In this document: in pieces, positions 10,821 to 20,301 of the stretch
Layout of the letters: each line of letters opens with the position of its first letter
Numbering within the stretch: the stretch's first letter is position 1
Assembly: GCA_017985015.1 (NCBI GenBank)
Contig: JAGNYI010000015.1
Location: 1 to 64,000, forward strand
Direction: 5' to 3'
Source: Giesbergeria sp.
GTDB lineage: Bacteria; Pseudomonadota; Gammaproteobacteria; Burkholderiales; Burkholderiaceae_C
DNA length: 64,000 bases
The notes under the pieces: model-generated
Told to the model about the DNA's origin: nothing
What the model saw: only the letters and a program-made list of their open reading frames with translations
Databases searched by the model: none
Program-made: the position numbers and the translations under genes

Positions 10821-12335
10821 ATGGTCCTGACGATGATTTTGCGGCCCGGTCGCTGGGCGTTGGGACGCTTGCGCGTTTCACTGCAGATGGCGGTTGTGGC
10901 CGCCGTCGCGGTTGCAGCATTGCTGGCTGTGACTGGATTGGCAGGAACCGGCGCGTCCGATGGGCTGCTGTGGTCGGTGTTTGTGGTCTGTGTGCTGCTT
11001 GTGGTGTATCTGATCGCAGCGGTTACGGTTGGGCTCAATGGCGATATCGCGGCGCTGGCACGCGCCATGCAGCAGGCCACGGGAGGCGACTTGCGAGCAC
11101 GCGCCGCCTTGCGCGGTAGCGGCGAGATGGCGGTACTTGGGCGTCTGCTTGACGGCATGGTGCTGACTTTGTCGGCCATGGTGGCCGATGTGCGTAGCAA
11201 CTCGGCACTGGTATCGCATGCCGGTGAAGTGCTGGCCAGTGGCAACAGGGCGCTCGCCGATCGCACCGAGCAACAGGCGGCGAGCCTGGAGCAAACCGCC
11301 GCCAGCGTAGAGGAGCTCTCGGGCACCGTGCATAGCAACGCCGAGACGGCCAAGGGGGCCGATGCGCGCGCCAGCCAGGTCAGCCAGGCAGCAGAGCAGG
11401 GCGCGAAGGCCATGGCGCGCGCGGTGGAATCGGTCGAAGCGATTCAACAAGGTGCGCGGCGCATGAACGAAATCATCGGCGTGATTGATGGCATTGCTTT
11501 TCAGACCAACATCCTCGCGCTCAATGCTGCGGTGGAAGCCGCACGCGCTGGCGAGCAGGGACGGGGCTTTGCCGTGGTGGCCTCGGAAGTGCGCATGTTG
11601 GCAGGACGTTCCGGGGAGGCGGCGCGCGAGATCCGTCAATTGATTGGCGCTTCCGTTCAGCAAGTGGAGGCGAGCGCGGGATTGATCCGTGCAGCCGGCG
11701 AGAGCATTGCTGGTATGGCGTCGGGCATTCGGTCCGTAGCGCTCACGATGTCAGAGATTGCTACCACGGGGGTGGAGCAAAGCACGGGCCTGTCCGAAAT
11801 TACCGCTGCGGTCCAGCAACTCGACCAGATCACGCAACAGAACGCACACATGGTTGAGCATGCCGTGGCCCAATCGCTGGCGCTGGGAGAGCGTGCCAGC
11901 ACGCTGTCGATGGCGGTGTCCCGTTTCCAGCTGCAGCAGGGAACGGCCGAGGAAGCGCGTGCCCTCGTGGAGCGGGCGGCACCCTTGCGAAATACCATGT
12001 CGCGTGAGCAGTTTTTGCGAACGATTACCGACAAAAACCAACCCTGGCACGACCGCGACATGTATGTCTTTGCGCTGGACCGTGCGGGGCACTATCTGGC
12101 GTTTGGCGGGAACAGCGCCAAGGTGGGAACACGGGTGCAGGATGTGCCGGGTGTGGATGGGGATCGGCTCACAGCCGATATCGTCGCCCAGGCGGAGAGT
12201 GCGCCAGGCTGGGTCGAGTACGACTATGTCAACCCCACCTCTGGCAAGGTGCAGACCAAGATGTCTTATGTCTGCCTGGTCGATGACCTGTACGTGGGCT
12301 GTGGCGTGTACAAGGCCCTCGTCGGCACCGCCTGA
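10821..12335 (+). CDS. Methyl-accepting chemotaxis protein with C-terminal Cache-like domain
   Basis: Inner-membrane chemoreceptor of 504 residues. Two hydrophobic helices (about 22-43 and 50-71) are separated by only a handful of residues, so there is essentially no periplasmic sensor. A HAMP-like region and a full signalling hairpin follow, with the tip [20 protein letters not shown] and [16 protein letters not shown]. After the coiled coil, about 100 residues resemble a single Cache (sCache_2-type) domain: [56 protein letters not shown]. This places the ligand-binding-type domain in the cytoplasm. ATG at 10821 follows TAGGAGGG; an upstream TTG is unlikely. No other chemotaxis genes are adjacent. 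Confidence 0.9.
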   Translation: MVLTMILRPGRWALGRLRVSLQMAVVAAVAVAALLAVTGLAGTGASDGLLWSVFVVCVLLVVYLIAAVTVGLNGDIAALARAMQQATGGDLRARAALRGSGEMAVLGRLLDGMVLTLSAMVADVRSNSALVSHAGEVLASGNRALADRTEQQAASLEQTAASVEELSGTVHSNAETAKGADARASQVSQAAEQGAKAMARAVESVEAIQQGARRMNEIIGVIDGIAFQTNILALNAAVEAARAGEQGRGFAVVASEVRMLAGRSGEAAREIRQLIGASVQQVEASAGLIRAAGESIAGMASGIRSVALTMSEIATTGVEQSTGLSEITAAVQQLDQITQQNAHMVEHAVAQSLALGERASTLSMAVSRFQLQQGTAEEARALVERAAPLRNTMSREQFLRTITDKNQPWHDRDMYVFALDRAGHYLAFGGNSAKVGTRVQDVPGVDGDRLTADIVAQAESAPGWVEYDYVNPTSGKVQTKMSYVCLVDDLYVGCGVYKALVGTA

Positions 12336-12343
12336 AGCCCGTT

Positions 12344-12952
12344 CTATGGCGCGCGCTGCGCCCGGGCTCGTGCCAACGCCGCTTCAATGACCGTTTGCTT
12401 GGCACGCTCGGCTGTGGCCAGCTCCGGGGGATGGTTGGCTTCGCGCTCCTGCGCAAGTCGCGACTGCCTTGCCCTGTAGCGCGCCTGTGCATGGGCCGCC
12501 TGGGTTTCTGACCAAGCGGCCCAGCCTGTGGCCGGGCCGCTGGCCGTTTCCAGCGCGATACAGTCGACCGGGCAGACGGGAACGCACAAGGCGCAGCCCG
12601 TGCAGTGTTCGGCCACCACCGTGTGCATGAACTTGTTTGCGCCGACGATGGCATCGGTGGGGCAGGCGGCCAGGCAGAGCGTGCAACCAATGCACCAGTC
12701 TTCATCGATCACCGCCAGGCTGCGCGGCTCTTCGATGCCCACGTCCGGATCCAGCGCACGCACGGCCCGCCCGGTGATCGTGGCGAGGCGCTCAATGCCT
12801 TCCGCACCGCCTGGGGGACAGCGATTGATGTCTGCCTGGGATTCGGCAATGGCTTGCGCATAGGCCGCGCAATCCGGGTAGCCGCAGCGCGTGCACTGCG
12901 TTTGCGGCAAGGCGGCCGCCAAGCGCGCCGCCAGACCGAGCGGCACAGCCAT
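12344..12952 (-). CDS. RnfB/RsxB-like iron-sulfur protein
   Basis: A 202-residue electron carrier. The N-terminal part carries a [4Fe-4S] motif C20-x2-C23-x4-C28-x16-C45 (TRCGYPDC...RCPPGG), as in RnfB. It is followed by two ferredoxin clusters, [12 protein letters not shown] (87-97) and [12 protein letters not shown] (117-127). The tail is a charged helix. The hydrophobic anchor of true RnfB is missing from the N-terminus, and no other rnf/rsx genes are nearby. It therefore resembles the free-standing RsxB-like ferredoxins annotated in betaproteobacteria; its partner is unknown. It starts four bases after the phaZ stop, so it is probably cotranscribed with phaZ, and it converges with the chemoreceptor gene. 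Confidence 0.8.
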   Translation of the reverse strand: MAVPLGLAARLAAALPQTQCTRCGYPDCAAYAQAIAESQADINRCPPGGAEGIERLATITGRAVRALDPDVGIEEPRSLAVIDEDWCIGCTLCLAACPTDAIVGANKFMHTVVAEHCTGCALCVPVCPVDCIALETASGPATGWAAWSETQAAHAQARYRARQSRLAQEREANHPPELATAERAKQTVIEAALARARAQRAP

Positions 12953-12956
12953 CGTT

Positions 12957-14744
12957 TCAGGCCTTGTTGCGCGATGCAGGTCGCGTGACGGTGGGCGGAG
13001 GGGCGGCTGTGACCACGGTGGCCTTTTCCTGCCCTTCTTCGGGCTGCGGCGCAGGCGCAGCTGCGCCCGTGGCTGCGGTGGGTGTCCCCACCCATCGGGT
13101 GACCGGCGCGTTGGCTTGTGTTGCTGCCGGTTTGGCTGCAGCTGCAGTGCCTGGGGTTCCTGGGGTTCCCGGAATGCTCCCATCGGACGTCACCGCTTTT
13201 TTCGTCACCGAAGCTGGAAGCGCCTGCGCCTTGCGTGCACGCAAGGCCGGCGCAACGGTTGCAGCAGGCATCGCGTTGGCCGAAGTTGACTTGGCAGCCG
13301 ATACGGCGGGTGCTGGCTGAGTGGCAGGGGGCGAAATTGGCTTCTTGGTCGCTTTGGCTGCTATGACCACCTTGGCGACTTTGGGCGCTTTGGGCTTGAT
13401 CTGCTTGCCCGCTGCAACGCGAACGACGGACTTGGCGCTCTCGCTCGGCGGGACTGCTTGCGCCGACTCGGCGTTGGCTGTGCGTTGGTGCTCAGCGATG
13501 AAGTCGCGTACCTTGGGGTACACCGACTCACGCCAGCGGCGACCGCTGAAGATGCCGTAGTGCCCCGCACCCTTGACTTCCATGTGGCGCTGTTCGTTGC
13601 CGGGCAGACCGGAGCACAGCCCATGCGCGGCGTGGGTCTGGCCGCTGCCCGAGATGTCGTCGAGCTCGCCTTCCACTGTCAACAGCGCGCCGGCTCGAAT
13701 ATCTTCCGGACGCACGCGTTCCAGCGTTCCGTCGGGGGCGCGCACGTCCCAGGTGCCGTTGACCAGTTTGTACTTCTGGAACACCGTTTCAATGGTTTCG
13801 AGGTAATAGTCCGCGTCCATGTCCAGGACCGCGTTGTATTCGTCGTAGAAAGCACGGTGGGCGTCGGTGCTGGTGTCGTCGCCCTTGACCAGGTTCTTGA
13901 AGTAGTCGTAATGGTTGCCAGCGTGACGGTCCGGGTTCATTGCAACGAAGCCGGTGTGCTGCAGGAAGCCTGGATAAACACGCCGGCCCTTGCCGGGAAA
14001 GCTTGATGGGACGCTGTAGATCACATTGTTTTCAAACCATTCGAAGCTGCGCTTGACAGCCAGATCGTTCACTGCAGTGGGCGATCTGCGGGCGTCAATC
14101 GGCCCGCCCATCATGGTCATCGACAAAGGCACCTGCTCGCCGCGACTGGCCATCAGCGATACCGCAGCCAGTACGGGCACCGTAGGTTGGCAGACACTCA
14201 TCACGTGGCAATTGCCGTACTTGGACTGCAAGTGGCGGATGAAGTCCTCCACGTAATTGACATAGTCGTCCAAATGGAAAGCGCCCGCGTTCAGCGGCAC
14301 GAGGCGTGCGTTTGTCCAGTCGGTGATGTAGACCTTGTGACCCTGCAGCATGCTGCGCACCGTGTCGCGCAAGAGCGTTGCGTAGTGACCCGACAGCGGC
14401 GCGACGATCAGAACCACCGGCTGGGTCTTGAGTTCGCCCAAGGTGGCAGGGTCATCGGAAAACCGCTTGAAACGGCGCAGTTCGCAAAATGGCTTGCGCA
14501 GTTCAACGCGTTCGTGGATCGCCACTTCCACCCCGTCGACATCCACCGATGTGATGCCGAATTCGGGCTTTTCATAATCCTTGGCCAGGCGGTACATCAG
14601 GTCAAAGCTGGCGGACATGCGCTGTGCAAATGTCGTCTTTTGCAGCGGAAGGTGCGGGTTGCTGTAGAGCTTTGAAGTGGCCAGGGCGTAGTCGGCAAAC
14701 GGCTCCATGAACGAGCGCTGGGTTTCGTAGATCTGATAAAGCAT
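12957..14744 (-). CDS. phaZ: Intracellular poly(3-hydroxybutyrate) depolymerase with long basic tail
   Basis: Hydrolyses native PHB granules in the cytoplasm. The start [16 protein letters not shown] and the [14 protein letters not shown] block match the intracellular PhaZ family. The nucleophilic cysteine is Cys185 in SVCQPTV, with Asp362/363 in [10 protein letters not shown] and His395 in GAGHYGIF. Family members usually end near residue 410-420; here about 175 further residues of Ala, Pro, Lys and Thr follow ([28 protein letters not shown]). That tail resembles the PAKKA-type basic tails of PHB-granule or nucleoid-linked proteins, and granule or DNA tethering is my inference. ATG at 14744 is chosen for family fit; the frame is open 24 codons further upstream. 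It sits upstream of the ferredoxin gene. Confidence 0.92.
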   Translation of the reverse strand: MLYQIYETQRSFMEPFADYALATSKLYSNPHLPLQKTTFAQRMSASFDLMYRLAKDYEKPEFGITSVDVDGVEVAIHERVELRKPFCELRRFKRFSDDPATLGELKTQPVVLIVAPLSGHYATLLRDTVRSMLQGHKVYITDWTNARLVPLNAGAFHLDDYVNYVEDFIRHLQSKYGNCHVMSVCQPTVPVLAAVSLMASRGEQVPLSMTMMGGPIDARRSPTAVNDLAVKRSFEWFENNVIYSVPSSFPGKGRRVYPGFLQHTGFVAMNPDRHAGNHYDYFKNLVKGDDTSTDAHRAFYDEYNAVLDMDADYYLETIETVFQKYKLVNGTWDVRAPDGTLERVRPEDIRAGALLTVEGELDDISGSGQTHAAHGLCSGLPGNEQRHMEVKGAGHYGIFSGRRWRESVYPKVRDFIAEHQRTANAESAQAVPPSESAKSVVRVAAGKQIKPKAPKVAKVVIAAKATKKPISPPATQPAPAVSAAKSTSANAMPAATVAPALRARKAQALPASVTKKAVTSDGSIPGTPGTPGTAAAAKPAATQANAPVTRWVGTPTAATGAAAPAPQPEEGQEKATVVTAAPPPTVTRPASRNKA

Positions 14745-14870
14745 CGTGATTCCGTTTATGTTGCAGTGCAATATAACAGCACTTCGTCGAGCGCGTGGCC
14801 CCGTAGTACTACGCATTGGCAGTCGCTTGCGAGACAGTGGTCCACGGGCAGACTGGTTCTGTTTTAGATC

Positions 14871-14930
14871 AGATAGCTACCAAAACTGTAGCTAAAAACC
14901 TTTTGTGATAAAGCGATAAAGGCCAATTTA
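14871..14930 (+). repeat. Palindromic repeat between the RelA/SpoT-like gene and phaZ
   Basis: Intergenic copy: AGATAGCTACCAAAACTGTAGCT, AAAAACC, then GATAAAGCGATAAAGGCCAATTT. It ends three bases before the stop codon of the synthetase gene, in the space where the phaZ promoter and the synthetase terminator would be expected. The TAGCTAC...GTAGCTA dyad could form a hairpin. Confidence 0.55.
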
Positions 14931-14932
14931 GT

Positions 14933-16009
14933 CTAATTTTTTTCGCGCAGAGCCTGTGCTTGCAGCCAGGCATCGAAACTCGTTCTGGAGACCTTGCGCA
15001 AGGCGGGCGCGAAAAGGTTTCGGTCTCCGAGGTACAGACAGTGGCGCATTACCGTATAGGGGTTGAAACTGCCGCCCGGCTGTTGCTCTTCCAGGAACTG
15101 GCGGTAGCGCTTGACCGTGCCGATGTGGTTGCGGACCAAATGGTTGAAGCGCGCGCGGGTAATGTCTGGCGCCCAAGCGTGGATGTCGTCAACAAAACCG
15201 TCGACCTTGTGCGGCTCGAACTCGAATTCCTTGAAGAAATGCTTGGCAATCTTCAGGAATGTGAAAGCATTCAGTTGGTTGCTTGCAACGTCTCGGCCAA
15301 GGCGCGGGGCCGCGTCGGGGGTTCCCGGCTCGACTTCGCTCTCATCGGGCGCCTGGCGAATCTCCAACTCCGTTTCGTCACGAATCTGACGAAATTCGCG
15401 ATCGGCCAGCTCGAACAGGGCAGCTAGCACGTTGATGCGCCGCTTCAACGGCCCAGGAATGGCCTTTTTGTATTTGATCTTGTGATCCAGCACGCTCCAG
15501 GAATCCTGAATCACGGTGCGAATCTGCAATTCGTAAGCGCTGCCCGAGCTGGCCTCGCCGCCGCCTGGCTCGGCGGGGCGCAGATCTAAGTGCAGACCCT
15601 TGTAGCCAAAAGACGATTCCGTGCCTTCGACGGCGCTCACTTTGTCCGTCATTTCGATGACCTCGAAGTGTTGACGGACCGTGGAAGCCACTTTTTCCAG
15701 CTCGTCCTCGTACAGGCAGACGACGCGCAGCCCGATGAGGTCACTCAGGTAATGGCGGATTTCATAGGGCGTGCCACTTTCCTCCAGCGCTGCCCGGTAT
15801 TTGCGCGAGAACTTGCGCAGGGATTCCTTGGCGTCTTTGACCCGCCATTCGAGCTTGCATCCGGGGACAGCAGACGACAGGATGCGCTGCAATTGACTCG
15901 CATAGGCAGCGGCTTCGGCGCGCCATTGGGGTTCGTGCTCGGCGTGAAAGCCGAGGAACCGCGCGCGTTCGCGTTCAAAGTCGAGTGTGGGCATGTGTGG
16001 GGCTGCCAT
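14933..16009 (-). CDS. RelA/SpoT-domain protein, synthetase only
   Basis: A 358-residue cytoplasmic protein with one alarmone-synthetase domain. It shows RVKDAKESLRKF (56-67, nucleotide-binding lysines), SDLIGLRVVCLYEDEL (89-104), SSFGYKGLHLDLRP (132-144) and YELQIRTVIQDSWSVLDHKI (159-178). There is no HD hydrolase, TGS or ACT domain, so it is a small alarmone synthetase-like protein. The C-terminal 170 residues are mostly helical and of unknown role. Whether it makes (p)ppGpp cannot be decided by eye, since the tyrosine/glycine region is plausible but divergent. ATG at 16009 has no strong ribosome binding site; an in-frame ATG five codons on is an alternative. It is divergent from the GGDEF-EAL gene. 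Confidence 0.8.
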   Translation of the reverse strand: MAAPHMPTLDFERERARFLGFHAEHEPQWRAEAAAYASQLQRILSSAVPGCKLEWRVKDAKESLRKFSRKYRAALEESGTPYEIRHYLSDLIGLRVVCLYEDELEKVASTVRQHFEVIEMTDKVSAVEGTESSFGYKGLHLDLRPAEPGGGEASSGSAYELQIRTVIQDSWSVLDHKIKYKKAIPGPLKRRINVLAALFELADREFRQIRDETELEIRQAPDESEVEPGTPDAAPRLGRDVASNQLNAFTFLKIAKHFFKEFEFEPHKVDGFVDDIHAWAPDITRARFNHLVRNHIGTVKRYRQFLEEQQPGGSFNPYTVMRHCLYLGDRNLFAPALRKVSRTSFDAWLQAQALREKN

Positions 16010-16138
16010 GAAGCTTGTATTGTGGCCGGCACGCGGGGCATCGCGCTGTCAGATAGTTCCGCAATGAGTGGGCAGTGCATCAATAATGGGCCTCCCTTGT
16101 TTTTCTGGCTCTCTTTCTGGCCCCGACGCTTCCTCTCG

Positions 16139-18889
16139 ATGTTCGCGCCGCACTTCTTCCGACGCTTTCGCTCCCAGCATGGGTATTGGCGCCTTCCCAC
16201 TCTGGCAGGGCCCGCCATCAGCCTCGTGCTCTTGTCGCTCACGGTGCTTTACTGGCAGGATCAGGGCCGGCAGATGCAAACCCGGCGCGATGCCGCATTC
16301 AACCGCGCGGCCGAGCGCATTGTCGATTCTCTTCAAGACCGGCTTCTCGCGCATGAGATCGTGCTGCGGGGCCTCAAGGGCTATTACGAAGGGTCTGATT
16401 CCATTGACCGTGCCGAGTTGCATGCGTACGTCAGTCCGCTGCAGTTGCAGCAAGTGTTGCCGGGCCTGCAGGCCATCGCCTTCGTGGGTCAAGCCACAGC
16501 GGGTGAAATGGCGGAACATGAAGCACGCATGCGCGCTCTGGGTATTGCCAACTATGCCGTTCGTCCGCCGGGCCGCCGAGAACAATACCGTCCCTTGATC
16601 CTGATCGAACCGCAGACCGAGGACAACCTGCGCGTGGTGGGCGTCGATACCGCCACGGTGCCTGGGGCGCTTGAGGCCCAGAACCGGGCGCGTGATTCCG
16701 GGCTCCCGGCGCTTACTGAGGGATTGGTCCTGCGCCAGGACGTAGGCGCAAAAACGACTCCGAGCGTGGTGATGTACCTGCCCATCTACCGTGGTGAAAT
16801 GCCTACCGGTTCGGTGATGGAGAGAAGGCAAGCCTTGAGGGGTTGGGTCTCTGGCCCTTTTCACGTCAAGGCTTTTGTGGAGGGCATTGGGCGGCTCACT
16901 GACGACGCCATGGCGCTCGCCATTTACGACGGCCCGGCAGATCAACCCGCTTCTTTGTTGTACCAATCCGCATCGTTCGTGCCGAACGAGGTGCGTGGGT
17001 TTGCGGGCGCTCGCACGATCGAGGCGGCAGGACGCAACTGGACCGTGGTGGTACAGCCTTTGCCGGCCTTCGAACAAGGTTTTGCGGCGCGGGATCGCCA
17101 TCTGATTGCACTGCTGGCCATCGCGCTGAGCCTGGCCGTCGGCTGGTTCACTTGGTACTTGTCGATGCGCCGTGACGACGCTCTGGCATTGGCAGAAGGC
17201 ATGACACATGCACTGCGGGGCGCGAGAGATGATTTGCAGGCCACGCTGGATGCCACGCCGGATTGGATGTTTGAGCTCGATGCCGAGGGCCGGGTTCTGC
17301 ATTGCCACAACGCACCAGAATCTGCGCTGCACGCCCAGGCAACTCAACTTGTCGGGCGCAGTCTTCCCGAAGCTGCTTCGAGCAAAACCGCGTACGGATG
17401 CCAGGCGGCCCTGGACGCGGCGGCGTCACGCGGCTATTCCTTTGGTCATGAATTTCAGCTCGTGGTGGATGGCGAGAACCGGTGGTTCGAGCTCTCCGTG
17501 GCAAGGAAGAAAGGGACCGAAGGGGTGCAGGGTGTGCGATTCATTGCCCTGCTGCGAGACGTGTCGGAACGAAAGCAGGCGGCCCAGCGCACGCACCGTT
17601 TGGCGTATTTCGATCCCCTCACGGAGCTGCCCAATCGGCGCATGCTGCTGGACCGACTGGCACAGGCGCTGGGCGCCGCATCGCACGCGGGTCGCTTCGG
17701 CGCGCTGATATTCATGGACCTGGACAACTTCAAGCAGATCAATGATGCGCAGGGTCATTCGGTGGGTGACCAATTGCTGGTGCAAGTTGCGCATCGCCTG
17801 ATGCAGGCCATGCGCCCGACCGACACTGTGGCCCATATCGGGGGCGATGAATTTGTGATGCTGGTCAGTGACATCTCGGACGAAGTGGATGAGGCAGGCA
17901 TGCTGGCGCTTCGCCTCGCCGATGGTTTGCGCGAATCTCTGGAGGCACCGTTCAATTTGGGTGGACATGCCTTTGCCAGCACCGCCAGCATCGGATTGAC
18001 CTTGTTTCCCAAGCAGGGCGAAGGAGTGGAAGACTTGTTGCGCGAGGCGGATACAGCGATGTACCGCGCCAAGGACCTGGGACGCAATCGCATCTGCTTC
18101 TTCGAATCCGCCATGCAGACCGACGTCCAGAGGCGACTGACGCTGGAACAGGATTTAAAGGTGGCTTTTGTCGATGCGCAGCTCAGCGCATTCGTTCAGC
18201 CCCAGGTCGATTGTGCTGGAACGGTGGTGGGAGGCGAGCTGCTGATGCGCTGGCAGCATCCGCAGCGCGGTGCGGTTTCGCCAACCGAATTCATTGCCGT
18301 TGCCGAGGCGTCCGGCCTGATCGTGCGCATGGGCGACTGGATGATCGAGCAGGCCTGCGGCGCGTTGGTGCAACTGGAGGCCGGGGGTGCATTGGTGCCC
18401 TTGTCGGTCAACGTCAGCCAACGGCAGTTCCGAGAGGAGGGCTTCGTCGCGCGGGTGCAAACCATGCTCAGCCAGAGCGGTGCCCGTGCCGACCACCTGA
18501 TCCTGGAAGTGACCGAGAGCCTGTTGGCAGAGCAGATGGAGGAAACCATTGCGCGCATGCGCGAGTTGGTTGCGCTGGGGGTGCGGTTTTCCATTGACGA
18601 CTTTGGTACCGGGTATTCCAGCCTCGCTTACCTCAAGCGCATGCCCCTGTTCGAACTCAAAATCGACAAGAGCTTTGTGCAGGACACCCCCGCAGACCCG
18701 AGCGACACCGCCATTGTCCAGACCATTCTTGCCGTGGCGCGCAACCTGGGCCTGCGCGTGGTGGCAGAAGGGGTCGAAACACAGGCGCAGGCAGATTTTC
18801 TGACCACCTGCCAGTGCGACGTGTTGCAGGGTTACCTCTTCGGCCGGCCTGAGCCGCTCGCAGGCTGGGTCGAGCAGCGTGTGGCTTGA
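16139..18889 (+). CDS. Membrane sensor with CHASE, PAS, GGDEF and EAL domains
   Basis: Predicted inner-membrane c-di-GMP enzyme of about 916 residues. A first hydrophobic helix (ISLVLLSLTVLYW) and a second (LIALLAIALSLAVGWFTWYL) enclose a periplasmic CHASE-type domain (RGLKGYYEGSDSIDRAELHA, FVEGIGRL). A PAS domain (ATLDATPDWMFELDAEGRVL) is next, then GGDEF with an inhibitory-site RPTD five residues before HIGGDEF, and EAL. The EAL motif itself reads GGELLMRW (ELL), but the metal and catalytic residues in EVTESLL, SIDDFGTGYSSL, LKIDKSFV and VVAEGVET are kept. The start is uncertain: ATG at 16139 gives a short cytoplasmic tail before the first helix, while ATG at 16064 would add 25 residues; neither has a clear ribosome binding site. 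Confidence 0.85.
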   Translation: MFAPHFFRRFRSQHGYWRLPTLAGPAISLVLLSLTVLYWQDQGRQMQTRRDAAFNRAAERIVDSLQDRLLAHEIVLRGLKGYYEGSDSIDRAELHAYVSPLQLQQVLPGLQAIAFVGQATAGEMAEHEARMRALGIANYAVRPPGRREQYRPLILIEPQTEDNLRVVGVDTATVPGALEAQNRARDSGLPALTEGLVLRQDVGAKTTPSVVMYLPIYRGEMPTGSVMERRQALRGWVSGPFHVKAFVEGIGRLTDDAMALAIYDGPADQPASLLYQSASFVPNEVRGFAGARTIEAAGRNWTVVVQPLPAFEQGFAARDRHLIALLAIALSLAVGWFTWYLSMRRDDALALAEGMTHALRGARDDLQATLDATPDWMFELDAEGRVLHCHNAPESALHAQATQLVGRSLPEAASSKTAYGCQAALDAAASRGYSFGHEFQLVVDGENRWFELSVARKKGTEGVQGVRFIALLRDVSERKQAAQRTHRLAYFDPLTELPNRRMLLDRLAQALGAASHAGRFGALIFMDLDNFKQINDAQGHSVGDQLLVQVAHRLMQAMRPTDTVAHIGGDEFVMLVSDISDEVDEAGMLALRLADGLRESLEAPFNLGGHAFASTASIGLTLFPKQGEGVEDLLREADTAMYRAKDLGRNRICFFESAMQTDVQRRLTLEQDLKVAFVDAQLSAFVQPQVDCAGTVVGGELLMRWQHPQRGAVSPTEFIAVAEASGLIVRMGDWMIEQACGALVQLEAGGALVPLSVNVSQRQFREEGFVARVQTMLSQSGARADHLILEVTESLLAEQMEETIARMRELVALGVRFSIDDFGTGYSSLAYLKRMPLFELKIDKSFVQDTPADPSDTAIVQTILAVARNLGLRVVAEGVETQAQADFLTTCQCDVLQGYLFGRPEPLAGWVEQRVA

Positions 18890-18898
18890 GGCGTTGGG

Positions 18899-19930
<1,032 letters not shown>

Positions 19931-20081
19931 TGGTAAAACGGGTGACTTCTGCTGATGTGCAATTAATTTTCACATGAATGAGTCGGCAATCAACTTGCCG
20001 AATGCTTTGCACTGCGAGTGCGCGGCTCAGAGCCTCTTGCTTTGGATCTCGTCCGCTCCACACAGTTCGACCTCGGCAGGC

Positions 20082-20216
20082 TAAAATGAATGCAGAGATC
20101 TTTACACAAGGGCGAGAAAGGCATGTTGGTTATGACACCGCGAACTAGTTCGGAGAAGTTGGCTGGCCGTTAAGGCCGCTGGTTCGCGCCTGCACGGGAT
20201 ATCACCTCTCACCCAG
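20082..20216 (+). ncRNA. Structured leader upstream of thrS (candidate regulatory RNA)
   Basis: The 371-bp gap between dusA and thrS is not empty. A -10-like TAAAAT at 20082-20087 precedes about 125 bases rich in short dyads (CGAACTAGTTCG, GGCCGTTAAGGCC), ending at a strong terminator 50 bases before thrS. This is the layout of an attenuator leader or of a terminated small RNA. A 16-codon frame, ATG at 20123 to TAA, contains only two threonine codons, so a classical leader peptide is weak. I could not match it to SRP RNA, T-box or a known riboswitch by eye. Bases 19931-20081 hold nothing recognisable. Confidence 0.4.
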
Positions 20217-20250
20217 AAAAGCGCGGAATGGTCCCGCGCTTTTTTGTTTT
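20217..20250 (+). terminator. Intrinsic terminator ahead of thrS
   Basis: A perfect stem AAAAGCGCGG/CCGCGCTTTT with a seven-base loop is followed by a run of T. It sits 52 bases before the thrS start on the same strand. It must therefore be read through or bypassed for leader-initiated thrS transcription, or else end a separate small RNA. No antiterminator pairing is obvious by eye. Confidence 0.8.
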
Positions 20251-20301
20251 CGATATGGGAAGCGCAACACGGATCGCCCACAAGATTTGACAAGGATTCC
20301 C

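Noticed and set aside
14760..14790. PhaR-type operator (TGCAGTGCA palindrome) upstream of phaZ
   Set aside because: A single nine-base dyad without the recognised repeat pattern is too weak to call.
20123..20173. Threonine-rich leader peptide for classical attenuation of thrS
   Set aside because: The 16-codon frame has a weak ribosome binding site and only two, non-adjacent Thr codons.
20082..20250. T-box riboswitch ahead of thrS
   Set aside because: The GGUGGNACCGCG antiterminator box, AG bulge and specifier loop are absent; only the terminator resembles that layout.
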